Assembly: GCA_922989275.2 (NCBI GenBank)
Contig: OV277861.1
Span: 22,040,479 to 22,104,478 of the forward strand
Origin: Gari tellinella
Lineage: Eukaryota; Mollusca; Bivalvia; Cardiida; Psammobiidae
Direction of reading: 5' to 3'
DNA length: 64,000 bases
The notes beneath the pieces were generated by a model. That model was not told where the DNA came from. It saw only the letters and a program-made list of their open reading frames with translations, and did no database searches. Made by a program: the position numbers and the translations under genes. Positions 19,649-30,787 of this stretch are shown here, piece by piece (the stretch's first letter is position 1; each line of letters begins with the position of its first letter).

Positions 19649-21405
19649 CTCCAAATAAGGGGAGTACAGTCAAACCTGTCATAGCGACCGTCTCTATATA
19701 ACGACTATTTGTCTTATGCGACCGTAAAAATTCCTCCCAACACATTTTCCTCTATGTTCAGACTGTGTATACCGACAAACCTGTGTTACGTGATTAACGA
19801 CCGTAATATACCGCTCCCAAAGTCCCACGTCGCTATTAAACGCACCTGTTTGTAGCGACTCGATAATTGCCAGTCATTATCGATTTTTCAGTTTTCATTT
19901 CCGGGAGACGAATATTACTTTGTTTGTATGTAAGATCAAAATTTCGGCAAAACACAGAGTTACACTTACTTTAACAGAACAGAAAATATGTAATTCACGT
20001 TTCAAAACTTCAAGTTAAAATTTGTAAGTAGACAATTGTGGTAACTGATTCAACGGCGATCGGGAATGAATTTGGAGAATTAAGCTACCAAAAAGCAATT
20101 AAATATAAAAAGTATTAATAGAACTCGACTAATAATGCTTTTCTTACCCCGAAAATAGCTATTCCGGTGATGATTTACTGTTAAAAAGTCGTTCCCAATC
20201 CAACACTCTATTACGAAAGAACGGGTGGGGGAAATTATGTCGTATAAACTCCAACGTATTATAATTGTAACTTTCTGCGAAAATACGAGTGTAATGAACA
20301 TTTTATATGAATGTAAACCTACAGTTAACTTCTTGAATTGATTTTCCAACGATACATTATGAAAAATCCCATTAGAAAACAAAGTGATATGCCGAAACTG
20401 CGAAGCAGAATTTCTATGCACATTCCTACATGCCGTTGCGAACACTCGAGTTTTAGCATATGTGTATTACGTGTGGTACAAGTAAAAAATATGATTATTC
20501 AGCGTATTTTCTTTCGTCGGTTTAACAAAGTTTTTTTTCCTTTTTCTACTTTGTAAGACTGTGATTTTAATAGGAGATATTGACAAATGAAACGGCGTTA
20601 AAAATAGCGCTGTCATATTTTGAAATTGACAAAATGGTGGCGCGATAAAATGGTGGACATTATAGACGCGACACTAAACGTGGACATTTCGGGAAAGATT
20701 TATGTGTGAGAGAGACAACAAAGACAAAAAACAACTAACACACGCCGGGATCGAATTCTTAGTCCATAAGACGCGATTCTGAATATGAATTATACATTAA
20801 TTAGACTGAGAAAGCGATCCTAAATTGGACACATGTTTATCAGATACAACGGAATTGAAAAAAAAATTGAACTCTTTCGTCGAACCTGTTACGGAATAAA
20901 ATCTCTAAAAACACAAGACCGACGAATAGTTCAGGTGATTGATTGGATCTTTTATAGTATTTGATCATTTGGGGATGAATAGTCAATACGTTATGCAAGT
21001 ATTTGCCATAATAGCAATTAATAATTTTGTCTGAAAATATAGAAAATGATCTTAATTATTGCTTTTGGAAGAAAGGGTTAATATATAAATTTATTCAGAG
21101 AAACATGCATAATGGTGTTCACTTGTATACTAATTTACCCTTGAAAACTGATAACTTGACTTATGTGACTACCTGTCTTATGTGACCTTATTGTGTCTCT
21201 CCCCTTGAAGGTCACATAAGACAGGTTTGACTGTATTTTAAAAACTTAAATCTTTATGTCTGCATAAAACCCTATGGTGTTACTACTTATTAGAATCGTC
21301 TCTTTAAGAAGATTCTAATGAGTAGTAACACCATAGGATTTGGTGCAGACATGAATGCAAAAATGTTGGCTTTGTTCAGTTTACTCCGTCTTATCTGGAG
21401 CCCTG
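19649..21405. mobile_element. Family E element split by a 1.57-kb insertion
   Basis: The left end GGCTCCAAATAAGGGGAGTA (19649-19666) and the right part from TTTTAAAAACTTAAATCTTT (21236) to CTTATCTGGAGCCCTG (21405) join to match intact E copies such as 4226-4414. The hairpin is TTACTACTTATTAGAATCGT with GATTCTAATGAGTAGTAACA. The right end is about 10 bp from the exon 8 donor. Confidence 0.87.
19665..21235. mobile_element. T2, 1.57-kb pogo/Tigger-like non-autonomous element
   Basis: TACAGTCAAACCTGTC and GACAGGTTTGACTGTA are perfect 16-bp ends. TATAACGAC and the related CATAGCGACC/GGTCACATAAG motifs are typical of pogo-type termini. TA is duplicated, as shown by the uninterrupted GGGGAGTATTT of other family E copies. 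The longest frames (121 codons at 20080-20445) show no transposase motif, so it is non-autonomous. Confidence 0.88.
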
Positions 21406-21416
21406 CTCAGACTTAC

Positions 21417-21498
21417 CTGTCCAATTTCCTTCATGTGTGTTGATATGACAACAAAGAAACCATGAGAAAAACCAATCATGATATAGCCATCCCCGTAC
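21417..21498 (-). CDS. WDR19: WDR19 exon 8
   Basis: The exon is 82 nt, phase 2 in and phase 0 out. It reads [20 protein letters not shown] then THMKEIGQ, matching the vertebrate [21 protein letters not shown] segment. The acceptor is TTTGTCTTGTAG and the donor GGACAG|GTAAGTC. Intron 7, upstream, is about 7.5 kb and holds the large S-family arrays. A family E terminus lies about 10 bp from the donor. Confidence 0.96.
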
Positions 21499-21543
21499 CT
21501 ACAAGACAAACAACAATTACGGGCTACAGATATACTACCTTCC

Positions 21544-22040
21544 TTAACCTATTACCCCATATATATGCCTTTTTACACCTCTAATTTATTCCTCCATTAA
21601 AAAATATATACTTCCATTTTATACAGTAATGAATGTGCAATATAAGAAACATTTCCTACATAATAGCAGATGGTAGCTTAACTCATTATCCCCTGAAACT
21701 TCTAATGGATAATTCCAGTTTGCAATAAAGGCTGGTCCATTTTAGACTATTTAGGGATGTTTTTTGTAATAAATTGCAAAATGCCAAACAGTGAAGTCCC
21801 TGGTCAGAGGGCTCAGGAGCCCTCTGATCAGGGACTTCACTGTTTGCATAGGACAAGTGTACTATTCACATGTACACTGTTTGAAAAGGATGCCTATATG
21901 CAGGACTATGGTTCAAAGGGTTTAAGCAGGCTGAAAGTAAAGCAGAATGTGCCTTAAGGCACATTCTGCTTTACTTTCAACCTGCTTTGAGTGGTCATCT
22001 GTCTTCAAAACTAGTAGTGGACTATAAGGCAATGGGTTAA
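21544..22040. mobile_element. Family D element interrupted by a family F element
   Basis: TTAACCTATTACCCCATATA to AGGCAATGGGTTAA. Removing 21678-21921 restores GATGGTAGCTTAAGCAGGCT, the normal family D junction, followed by the hairpin CTGAAAGTAAAGCAGAATGT with ACATTCTGCTTTACTTTCAA. Confidence 0.9.
21678..21925. mobile_element. Family F element nested in family D at TTAA
   Basis: TTAACTCATTATCCCCTGAA to GTTCAAAGGGTTTAA; core GAAGTCCCTGGTCAGAGGGC with GCCCTCTGATCAGGGACTTC around TCAGGA. Both arms carry GTCCCT/AGGGAC where other copies have GACCCT/AGGGTC. Confidence 0.9.
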
Positions 22041-22172
22041 GTCACCCCCAAACCATGTGTTGTGATTTCTCATTAGGATTGCCTCAGTGGTCATCCCAGC
22101 AAGTAGTCACAGCCATGGGTTTAGTGGAGACAGAATGGAAACTAGATAGTGGCTGTCTATAAGACATGTATG

Positions 22173-22433
22173 TACAGTGGAGAATACGTTTTTCTTTCCT
22201 GTTAAAACGAAAACAAAACGCAAACACTTTGCAGAAGAATGTAGAAATTGACAACTTGTTGACAATTCTGACTATTTATTTTAATCTGAGTGACAAACAG
22301 TTTGGAGCCCGATCAGACGCCGGGTAACCCGGCATCTAATCCAGCTCCAAACTGTTAGCATCCGAAATATTAGTTTTAGCATAAACACGTTTATAGTGAA
22401 AGAATAACGTATTCTCTACTGTATCATATATGC
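22173..22433. mobile_element. Family J MITE, TA-flanked
   Basis: TACAGTGGAGAATACGTTTT to AACGTATTCTCTACTGTA, with an I/C/J core (ACAGTTTGGAGCCCGATCAG and CTAATCCAGCTCCAAACTGT). The second copy is at 48931. Confidence 0.9.
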
Positions 22434-22768
22434 CAATGGAAAAACAAAAATACCAGATTCACTCGCCAGTAATTCTTTCGTAAATTGAAGCATAGTCATC
22501 AAAATCCTGACAACATGAATGGACGGGCAAACAGGGGTAAAACAATATAACCCCAACTAATTGTCATTGGAGCAAAATAATGTCTGCTTAACACAGTCAA
22601 GTTATGGGCGTAACACAAAGGTCTCCTTCCAATATTATTTTGGTGAAAAATAAAGCAATGTGACAGTTTTTGTTTAACCCATTACCTCATAATTCTATCT
22701 ATCTATATATCCTGCAGCACCCTCTTTCGAGTATTATATGCAGCTGCGCGTCTGTGCAAGTTAGTAAG

Positions 22769-25700
22769 AACAAGAGTTGTCAGAGAGACAACAAAGCTCG
22801 CCACCGGCACCTTTAGAAACTTAAAAGCACACTCAAGGTCACAGAGGTCAACATTTTTGCCTGCATGGAAAGGTCTTGTCCATACACACTGGCAAATCAA
22901 ATATGAAAATAACACCTCAAGGGACATAGGAATTATAAGCCTTAGTTCAAGGTCAAGGACACTGGGCTAATTTTTTGCATGCATGGAAAGGTCTTGTCCA
23001 TATACATATGCATGCCAAATATGAAAGAAATATCTCAATGGATATATGAGTTAAAGAAATTTTGAGAAACCTAAACGCAGACTTTGAAACCTAAATGCGG
23101 GTCCTAATGTCAAGGTCAAGGTCAGAGGGCTCAAACATTTTGCATGCAAGGAAAGATCTTGTCCATATACACATGCAAACTGAATATGAAAGGAATATTT
23201 CAATGGACATAGGAGTAATAAAAATTTTGAAAAACCAAAACACAGATTTCGAAAACTAAACATGGGCCCTTAGTTCAAAATCAAGGCCACAGGGGTCTAA
23301 ATTTTGCTGTGCCTGGAAAGGTCTTGTCCATATACACACATAAACCAACTATGAAAGCAATACCTCAAGGGACATAGAAGTAAAAGGCATTTTTCAAAAC
23401 CTAAACACAGGCCATTAGTTCAAGGTCAAGGTCACAAGGGTCCAAATTTATCTGTGCATGGAAAGGTCTTGTCAATATACACACACACCAACTATGAAAG
23501 CAATACCTCAAAGGATATAAAAGTTAAAGGCATTTTTCGAAACCTAAACGCAGATTTCGAAACCTAAACACAGGCCCTAAGTTCAAGTTCAAGGGGTCTA
23601 AATTTTTCTGTGCATGTAAAGGTCTTGTCCATATACACATACATACCAACTATGAAAGCAATACCTCAAGGGACAAAGAAATTAAAGGCATTTTTCTAAA
23701 CCTAAACACAGATTTCGAAACCTAAACGCAGGCCCTAAGTTCAATGTCAATGTCACAGGGATCCAAATTTTTCTGTGCATGGAAAGGTCTTGTCCATATA
23801 CACATACATACCAACTATGGAAGCAATACCTCAAGGGACATAGAAGTTAAAGGCATTTTTCGAAACCTAAACGCAGGCCCTAAGTTCAAGGTCAAGGTCA
23901 CAGGGGTCTAAAGTTTTCTGAGCATGGAAAGGTCTTGTCTATATACACACACATACCAACTATGAAAGCAATACCTCAAAGGATATAGAAGTTAAAGGCA
24001 TTTTTCGAAACCTAAACGCAGATTTCGAAACCTAAACACAGGCCCTAAGTTCAAGGTCAAGGTGACAGGGGTAAAAAATTTTCTGTGCATGGGAAGGTCT
24101 TGTCCATATACACATACATACCAACTATGAAAGCAATACCTCAAAAGACATAGAAGTTAAAGGCATTTTTCTAAACCTAAACGCAGATTTCGAAACCTAA
24201 ACCCAGGCCCTAAGTTCAAGGTCAAGGTCACAGGGGTCTAAATTTTTCTTTGCATGTTAAGGTCTTGTCCATATACACATACATACCAACTATGAAAGCA
24301 ATACCTCAAGGGACATAGAAGTTAAAGGCATTTTTCTAAACTTAAACACAGATTTCGAAACCTAAACGCAGGCCCTAAGTTCAAGGTCAAGGTCACAGGG
24401 GTCTAAATTTTTCTTTGCATGTAAAGGTCTAGTCCATATACACACACATACCAACTATGGAAGCAATACCTCAAGGGACAAAGAAGTTAAAGGCATTTTT
24501 CGAAACCTAAACGCAGATTTCGAAACCTAAACGTAGGCCCTAAGTTCAAGGTCACAGGGGTCTAAATTTTTCTGAGCATGGAAAGGTCTTGTCTATATAC
24601 ACACACATACCGAGTATGGAAGCAATACCTTAAGGGATATAGAAGTAAAAGGCATTTATCTAAACCTAAACGCAGATTTCGAAACCTAAACGCAGGCCCT
24701 AAGTTCAAGGTCAAGGTCACAGGGGTCTAAAGTTTTCTGAGCATGGAAAGGTCTTGTCTATATACACACACATACCAACTATGAAAGCAATACCTCAAAG
24801 GATATAGAAGTTAAAGGCATTTTTCGAAACCTAAACGCAGATTTCGAAACCTAAACACAGGCCCTAAGTTCAAGGTCAAGGTGACAGGGGTAAAAAAATT
24901 TCTGTGCATGGGAAGGTCTTGTCCATATACACATACATACCAACTATGAAAGCAATACCTCAAAAGACATAGAAGTTAAAGGCATTTTTCTAAACCTAAA
25001 CGCAGATTTCGAAACCTAAACCCAGGCCCTAAGTTCAAGGTCAAGGTCACAGGGGTCTAAATTTTTCTTTGCATGTTAAGGTCTTGTCCATATACACATA
25101 CATACCAACTATGAAAGCAATACCTCAAGGGACATAGAAGTTAAAGGCATTTTTCTAAACTTAAACACAGATTTCGAAACCTAAACGCAGGCCCTAAGTT
25201 CAAGGTCAAGGTCACAGGGGTCTAAATTTTTCTTTGCATGTAAAGGTCTAGTCCATATACACACACATACCAACTATGGAAGCAATACCTCAAGGGACAA
25301 AGAAGTTAAAGGCATTTTTCGAAACCTAAACGCAGATTTCGAAACCTAAACGTAGGCCCTAAGTTCAAGGTCACAGGGGTCTAAATTTTTCTGAGCATGG
25401 AAAGGTCTTGTCTATATACACACACATACCGAGTATGGAAGCAATACCTTAAGGGATATAGAAGTAAAAGGCATTTATCTAAACCTAAACGCAGATTTCG
25501 AAACCTAAACGCAGGCCCTAAGTTCAAGGTCAGGTCACAGGGTCTAAATTTTTCTTTGCATGTAAAGGTCTTGTCCATATACACATACATACCAACTATG
25601 AAAGCAATACCTCAAGGGACATAGAAGTTTAAAGGCATTTTTCTAAACCTAAACACAGATTTCAAAACCTAAACGCAGGTCCTAAGTTCAAGGTCACAGG

Positions 25701-26716
25701 GGTAAAAAAATTTGTGTGCATGGAAAGGTCTTGTCCATATACACACACATTCCAACTATTAAAGCAATACCTCAAGAGAAATAGAAGTTAAAGGCATTTT
25801 TCTAAACTTAAACACAGATTTCGAAACCTAAACACAGGCCCTAAGTTCAAGGTCAAGGTCACAGGGGTAAAACAAATTCTGTCCATGAAAAGGTCTTGTC
25901 CATATACACACACATACCAACTATTGAAGCAATACCTCAAGGGACATAGAAGTTAAAGGCATTTTTCGAAACCTAAACACAGATTTCGAAACCTAAACGC
26001 AGGCCCTAAGTTCAAGGTCAAGGTCACAGGGGTCTAATTTTTTCTGTGCATGGAAAGGTCATGTCTATATACACACACATACCAACTATGGAAGCAATAC
26101 CTTAAGGGATATAGAAGTTAAAGGCATTTTTCAAAACCTAAACACAGATTTCGAAACCTAAACGCAGGCCCTAAGTTCAAGGTCAAGGTCACAGGGGTCT
26201 AAATTTTTCTGTGCATGGAAAGGTCTTGTCCATATACACACATATCAACTATGGAAGCAATACCTCAAGGGACATAGAAGTTTAAAGGCATTTTTCGAAA
26301 CCTAAACGCAGATTTCGAAACCTAAACGCAGTCCATAAGTTCAAGGTCAAGGGGTCTCAATTTTTCTGTGCATGGAAAGATCTTGTCCATATACACACAC
26401 ATACCAACTATGGAAGCAATACCTCAAGGGACATAGAAGTTTAAAGGCATTTTTCGAAACCTAAACGCAGATTTCGAAACCTAAACGCAGGCCCTAAGTT
26501 CAAGGTCAAGGTCACAGGGGTCAAAAAATTTCTGTGCATGGAAAGGTCTTGTCCATATACACACACATACCAACTATGAAAGCAATACCTCAAGGGACAT
26601 AGAAGTTATAAACATTTTCTTAAAATTGTTTACGCCGTTCACGCCGACGACAACGACGACGACTACACCGGGGGTATTGCAATAGCTCGTCATGTTCTAC
26701 GTACAGGCGAGCTAAA
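22769..26716 (+). mobile_element. Giant S-family element carrying a ~145/165-bp minisatellite array
   Basis: It starts AACAAGAGTTGTCAGAGAGA then CAACAAAGCTCGCC; TTGTC-AGAGA-GACAA is the 5' hairpin. It ends AATAGCTCGTCATGTTCTAC then GTACAGGCGAGCTAA. GCTCGCC and GGCGAGC are subterminal partners. The interior holds about 22 units with AAGGTCTTGTCCATATACAC, CAATACCTCAAGGGACATAG and CCTAAGTTCAAGGTCAAGGT. Units alternate between versions with and without the extra GATTTCGAAACCTAAACGCA. Non-coding; short frames read through the repeats. Confidence 0.88.
23868..25505 (+). repeat. 819-bp higher-order repeat, two near-identical copies
   Basis: Five consecutive variant units (distinguished by AAGTTTTCTGAGCATGG, GTGACAGGGGTAAAAA, GCATGTTAAGGTC, GGTCTAGTCC and CCGAGTATGGAAGC) recur in the same order exactly 819 bp later (23911/24730, 24421/25240, 24611/25430). 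This marks a recent duplication inside the array. Confidence 0.9.
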
Positions 26717-27129
26717 AACAGATTTTGAAACATAAACGCAGGCCATAAGTTCAAGGTCAAGGTCACAGGGGTCCAAATTTTTCTGAGCATGGGAATGGTC
26801 TTGTCTATATACACACACATACCAACTATGGAAGCAATACCTTAAGGGATATAGAAGTTAAAGGCATTTTTCAAAACCTAAACGCAGATTTCGAAACCTA
26901 ATTGCAGGCCCTAAGGTCAAAGTCACAGGGGTCAACATTTTTCTGTGCATGGGAAGGTCTTGTCCATATACACACACATACCAACTATGAAAGCAATACC
27001 TCAAGGGACATAGAAGTTATAGACATTTTCTTAAAATTGTTTATGCCGTTCACGACGACGAGGACAACAACGACGACTACACCGGGGGTATTGCAATAGC
27101 TCTTCATGTACTACCTACAGGCGAGCTAA
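26717..27129 (+). repeat. Second, shorter 3' end of the same S element
   Basis: Two more minisatellite units, then a second GACGACTACACCGGGGGTAT and AATAGCTCTTCATGTACTAC then CTACAGGCGAGCTAAAA end. The element therefore carries two tandem 3' termini. Confidence 0.85.
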
Positions 27130-27226
27130 AAAGTGAAAAGAGTAATAGGAGTGAATGAGTAGAATGTAAGACAATTAAGGTTATTTTATTAATAATTAAA
27201 AGACCAGAATGTACAGATTAAAAGAT

Positions 27227-28290
27227 AACAAGAGCACCGCAAGCCGGGCACATTATACGCCCGTCAAATCGATCTTAGAATATAGTCATACCAAAACCCT
27301 ATCAAGGTAAATACAAAAGGGGAAGAATCCTGAAAGTTAGGGGTCATATGCTGACCAAGTTTCAAAAGGATTGGAATAAATTTGTTTGAGAAAGAGAGCT
27401 ACAAACAAAAAAATGCCCTTTTTTGACGATAAAAGGGGCATAACTCTTGAATGTCAGGGGCAATCTTGCTGGTTATGTAGCTTGACCGAGACATTATGGT
27501 CATACACATGCTGACAAAGTTTCAAAAGGATTGGAATAAATTTATTTGAGTTAGAGAGCGGACAAACTAAAAAATGCCCGTTTTTGATAAAATAAGGGGC
27601 ATAACTCTTGAATGTCTAGGGCAATCCTGCTGGTTATACAACAAAACCGAGACATCATGGTAATACACATGCTGACCAAGTTTCAAAAGGATTGGAATAA
27701 ATTTGTTTGAGTTAGAGAGCGGACAAACTAAAATATGCCCGTTTTTTACGAAAAAAGGGGCATAAATCTTGAATGTCTGGTGCAATCCTGCTGGTTATTG
27801 AACTTGACCGAGATATTATGGTCATACACATGCTGACCAAGTTTCAAAAGGATTGGAATAAATTTGTTTGAGTTAACTTAGAGAGCGGACAAACTAAAAT
27901 ATGGCCATTTTTGACAAAAAAGGAACATAACTCTTGAATGTCTGGGGCAATCCTGCTGGTTATCGAACTTGACCGAGATATTATGGTCATACACATGCTG
28001 ACAAAGTTTCAAAAGGATTAAAAAAAAAATGTTTGAGTAAGAGAGCGGACAAACTAATATGCCCGTTTTTGACAAAAAAGGGGCATAAATCTTGAATGTC
28101 TGTGTCAATCTTGCTGATTATCGAACTTGACCAAGATATTATGGTCATACACGTTCTGACCAAGTTTCAAAAGGATTGGACTAAATTTGTTTGAGTTAGA
28201 GAGCGGACATGAAAAAGTTAACGGATGGACAGACGGACGGATGGACAGCGCCACGACATAATACGTCCCGTCTGAAGACGGGCGTATAAT
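27227..28290 (+). mobile_element. S-family element with a different ~135-bp minisatellite
   Basis: It starts AACAAGAGCACCGCAAGCCG then GGCACATTATACGCCCGTC and ends CCGTCTGAAGACGGGCGTATAAT. ATTATACGCCCGTC and GACGGGCGTATAAT are perfect 14-bp subterminal partners. About six units contain CAAGTTTCAAAAGGATTGGA and GAGAGCGGACAAACTAAAAT. Confidence 0.88.
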
Positions 28291-28469
28291 AAAAACAATG
28301 ACTGAATTTAGTGACAGTGGTTCAGTGTGCATACTCCTTGCTTGAACTGGTTCAAGTCTTGGAGCATGGCAATATCACTGGGGAGGCTATTCCACATAAC
28401 TATGACTGCAGGGAAAAAGGAGAACTGGTAGTAATTTACGGCAATGTGAATTTGCATAAAAGAAATGAC

Positions 28470-28669
28470 GTATAATTACAACTTTTTACGCCTTTAATTT
28501 ATTCCTTCTCTATAGAAAAAATCTCCATTTCATAAAATATGCACCATAAGAAATATTTTCTATATTTTAGCAAATGGAGGCTTAAGGCACATTCTGTTTT
28601 ACTTTCAACCTGCTTTAAGAAGTCGCCTATTTTCAAAACAAAAAAATGTGCTATGAGGTAATGGGTTAA
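28470..28669. mobile_element. Family D element (worn, single core arm)
   Basis: ATTCCTTCTCTATAGAAAAA, GGCACATTCTGTTTTACTTT, and ATGAGGTAATGGGTTAA. The left core arm is missing. Confidence 0.75.
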
Positions 28670-28798
28670 AGCATGTTGACAGCAAAGAAAAACTATTCCA
28701 AGTGAAATGTCTACTTTATTTCAAGCCTGCTTCAAGCAGTCACCTGTCTTAAAGTTAAAACACTGTATACAAACTTTGAAAGTGGAGAATGAGCATCT

Positions 28799-29044
28799 GG
28801 GGCACGTTTCATATAACTTATTACGACAAAAACGATCGTAAGTTAAAACTGTAAAATATATTTAATTTTTCTGATTTCTCTATCTAATCCTGTCTTGTAA
28901 CATCTCTTTGGAATCGTCTTTTCAAGACGATTCCAAAGAGATGTCACAAGACAGGATTAGATGGAGAAATAAATAATGATTGAGACTTTTATAATCAGAC
29001 TTACAACCGTGTTTGTCGTACAAAGTTTTACGAAATGGGTCCCT
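28799..29044. mobile_element. Family A hairpin MITE touching the exon 7 donor
   Basis: GGGGCACGTTTCATATAACT to TTTACGAAATGGGTCCC. The central stem is near perfect: TCTAATCCTGTCTTGTAACA and TGTCACAAGACAGGATTAGA around TCTTTGGAATCGTC. It ends about 8 bp from the exon 7 donor. Confidence 0.9.
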
Positions 29045-29052
29045 GGACTTAC

Positions 29053-29165
29053 CAGCGATATGACATGATGTTTCCATATTTCTGTTGGAAAGCTAGCTCT
29101 ATAGGGTTTTCAGCATCATTCATATTGTACAGGAACAGGGTCTTCTTCCCTATGATAACTGTCAC
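29053..29165 (-). CDS. WDR19: WDR19 exon 7
   Basis: The exon is 113 nt, phase 0 in and phase 2 out. It reads VTVIIGKKTLFLYNMNDAEN, PIELAFQQKYGNIMSYRW, equivalent to the vertebrate VVLGKKTLFFLNLNEPDNP and FQQ.FGNIV segments. The acceptor is CTCTTTTCAG and the donor GCTG|GTAAGTCC. A family A element ends only about 8 bp from the donor, so the intron keeps the splice consensus and then turns straight into transposon sequence. Confidence 0.96.
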
Positions 29166-29188
29166 CTGAAAAGAGAAGTCACGTTAAC

Positions 29189-29385
29189 TACAGTCGAACT
29201 TCGATATCTCGAACTCATTTGAATCGAACTATCCAATAGTTTGACCTATGAACTGCATTATTTCATGCTCGATTAGGTTGAACATACCCATATTTCAAAG
29301 TTAAAACGTGGCTTAGCCACATTTAACCTTTAAAATACGGGTATGTTCGACAAAACCAACTTCGAGATATCGAAGTTCGACTGTA
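29189..29385. mobile_element. Family K MITE, TA-flanked
   Basis: TACAGTCGAACTTCGATATC to GATATCGAAGTTCGACTGTA, perfect for 20 bp; core AAAGTTAAAACGTGGCTTAG with GCCACATTTAACCTTTAAAA. Confidence 0.92.
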
Positions 29386-29559
29386 TGTCATTATAGCTAT
29401 CAAAATACAGTCTGAATAAATAGGTGGGTTCCTCAGAACACGTATGTTACCTGCCAGCAAGCATCAGTCGAACATTCTCTTACCATAAAAGGAATTTCAT
29501 TTCAAAATCTTCAGTAAAACAGAAAAAATCTGCATGAAAAGAAAATGTTGAAAAGGGGA

Positions 29560-29772
29560 AGAACTCTTACAATATTGATACAAGAGTTATGACCATTGTG
29601 CAATACACTTCTACTTGTAACGCTCTATCCATAAATGAAGTTTCATCTTTAAAGCTTCAGTAGAACAGGAGTTATGAAGAGTGACGCAAAAAGTGTGACG
29701 GACAGACAGACGGATGTCGGAAATGTGATCCCTAAGTGTCACCTCTGCCTACAGCAGGTGACACAATAAAAC
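29560..29772 (+). repeat. S-family-like 3' end, GGTGACAC type
   Basis: GACGGACAGACAGACGGATG then a hairpin TAAGTGTCACCTCTGCCTAC to AGCAGGTGACACAATAA. GTGTCACCT and AGGTGACAC pair, replacing the GCTCACC/GGTGAGC of other members. Confidence 0.7.
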
Positions 29773-29964
29773 CTCTTATAATTTCTTCCTCTATAGCTGG
29801 TCTTCAGTATTGAAGACAGACATTTTCTTAAAATAGCCTGAAAACAGTATGCAGAAGAAAAAATAAATAATAAAAATCAACCTTACAAACTCAACAAGAA
29901 CACTGCATGAGGGTGCCAACGCTCGTCTGTTTTTGAAGATCAGTGAAATATACAGTAAATTTAT

Positions 29965-30160
29965 TATTAGGTCAAACGTTAAGGTCACGGGTGAATGTCA
30001 ATTTGTAAAATATTTTGGTATATTGGGATAGGACTTGTCAAGATTAACAGGCATACCAAAATTTGAAGTTTCTGGATGAAAAATTGAAGAAATTATGGCT
30101 ACTGTTAGACAACAACAATGTTGACGCCGATGCCAGAGTGACAATAGCTTTTTTTATTTC
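29965..30160 (+). repeat. S-family-like degraded 3' segment
   Basis: CTTGTCAAGATTAACAGGCA, AATTATGGCTACTGTTAGAC and GTTGACGCCGATGCCAGAGT then GACAATAGCTT follow the layout of S 3' ends without the last hairpin. Confidence 0.55.
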
Positions 30161-30291
30161 TCACAAAAAAACCTAAATGAACTAAAAATCGGCTTGACTT
30201 ATTTGGAACTGTTCTTTTGAAGTTTCATAGATCAATGAGTTAATGCTGATATCTAGTAATGCTGATCTTTCTATTTGTCTATTAACTCTTT

Positions 30292-30538
30292 CCTCCCTGA
30301 AACTTTAAATGGACAATTCCAGTTTTGATTTTTGTCTGGTCCATTTCTGACTTTTAAGAGTTGTTTTTGTCAATTTTGGCATTACTGACAAACAGTGAAG
30401 ACCCTGATCAGAGGGCTCCTTTCCTAGCCCTCTGATCTGGGCATTCACTGTTTGCACAGGACAAGTGTATTATTCACATGTACACAGTACACTGTTTGAA
30501 AAGACGCCTATATGCGGGACTAGGGTTCAAAGGGTTAA
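30292..30538. mobile_element. Family F element flanked by TTAA
   Basis: TTAACTCTTTCCTCCCTGAA to GGGTTCAAAGGGTTAA. Core GAAGACCCTGATCAGAGGGC with AGCCCTCTGATCTGGGCATT around TCCTTTCCT. It ends 36 bp from the exon 6 donor. Confidence 0.92.
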
Positions 30539-30573
30539 AGTGTCCTAAATCAATTATAGGCAGCAAACTGTAC

Positions 30574-30787
30574 CGTGTTTTCTCCACTTGCAGATCGCTC
30601 ATCAGTTTTCATCTCGGAGAACTGTACATCACTGGGGTCAGCTCGGAGCGAGGTCTGTCTAAGTGTGTCTCCCTCGCTGTTACTAACAGTAATCGTCCTA
30701 TCCTCACTACCCAGGGCTAACAAGTTTTCATTGCTCCAAGAACCACATGTGATCTTACGAGAGTGCTTTCCTATGATTGGGATTTTC
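30574..30787 (-). CDS. WDR19: WDR19 exon 6
   Basis: The exon is 214 nt, phase 2 in and phase 0 out. It reads KIPIIGKHSRKITCGSWSNE, NLLALGSEDRTITVSNSEGD, TLRQTSLRADPSDVQFSE, then MKTDERSASGENT. GKH.RKITCG.W and LALG.ED..ITVSN.EGDT are strongly conserved in WDR19 orthologues. The acceptor is ATATTCCTCAG and the donor ACACG|GTACAG. Reading through the donor soon reaches a stop (VQFAAYN*), which supports the splice. A family F element ends 36 bp beyond the donor. Confidence 0.96.

Noticed and set aside
20080..20445. 121-codon minus-strand frame inside T2, checked as a transposase remnant
   Set aside because: No DDE-type or DNA-binding motif was found, and the frame is short.
22769..28290. Regularly spaced repeats that could suggest a CRISPR array
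   Set aside because: Units are 135-165 bp and repeat in full, without short repeats separated by unique spacers, and the context is a eukaryotic gene intron.
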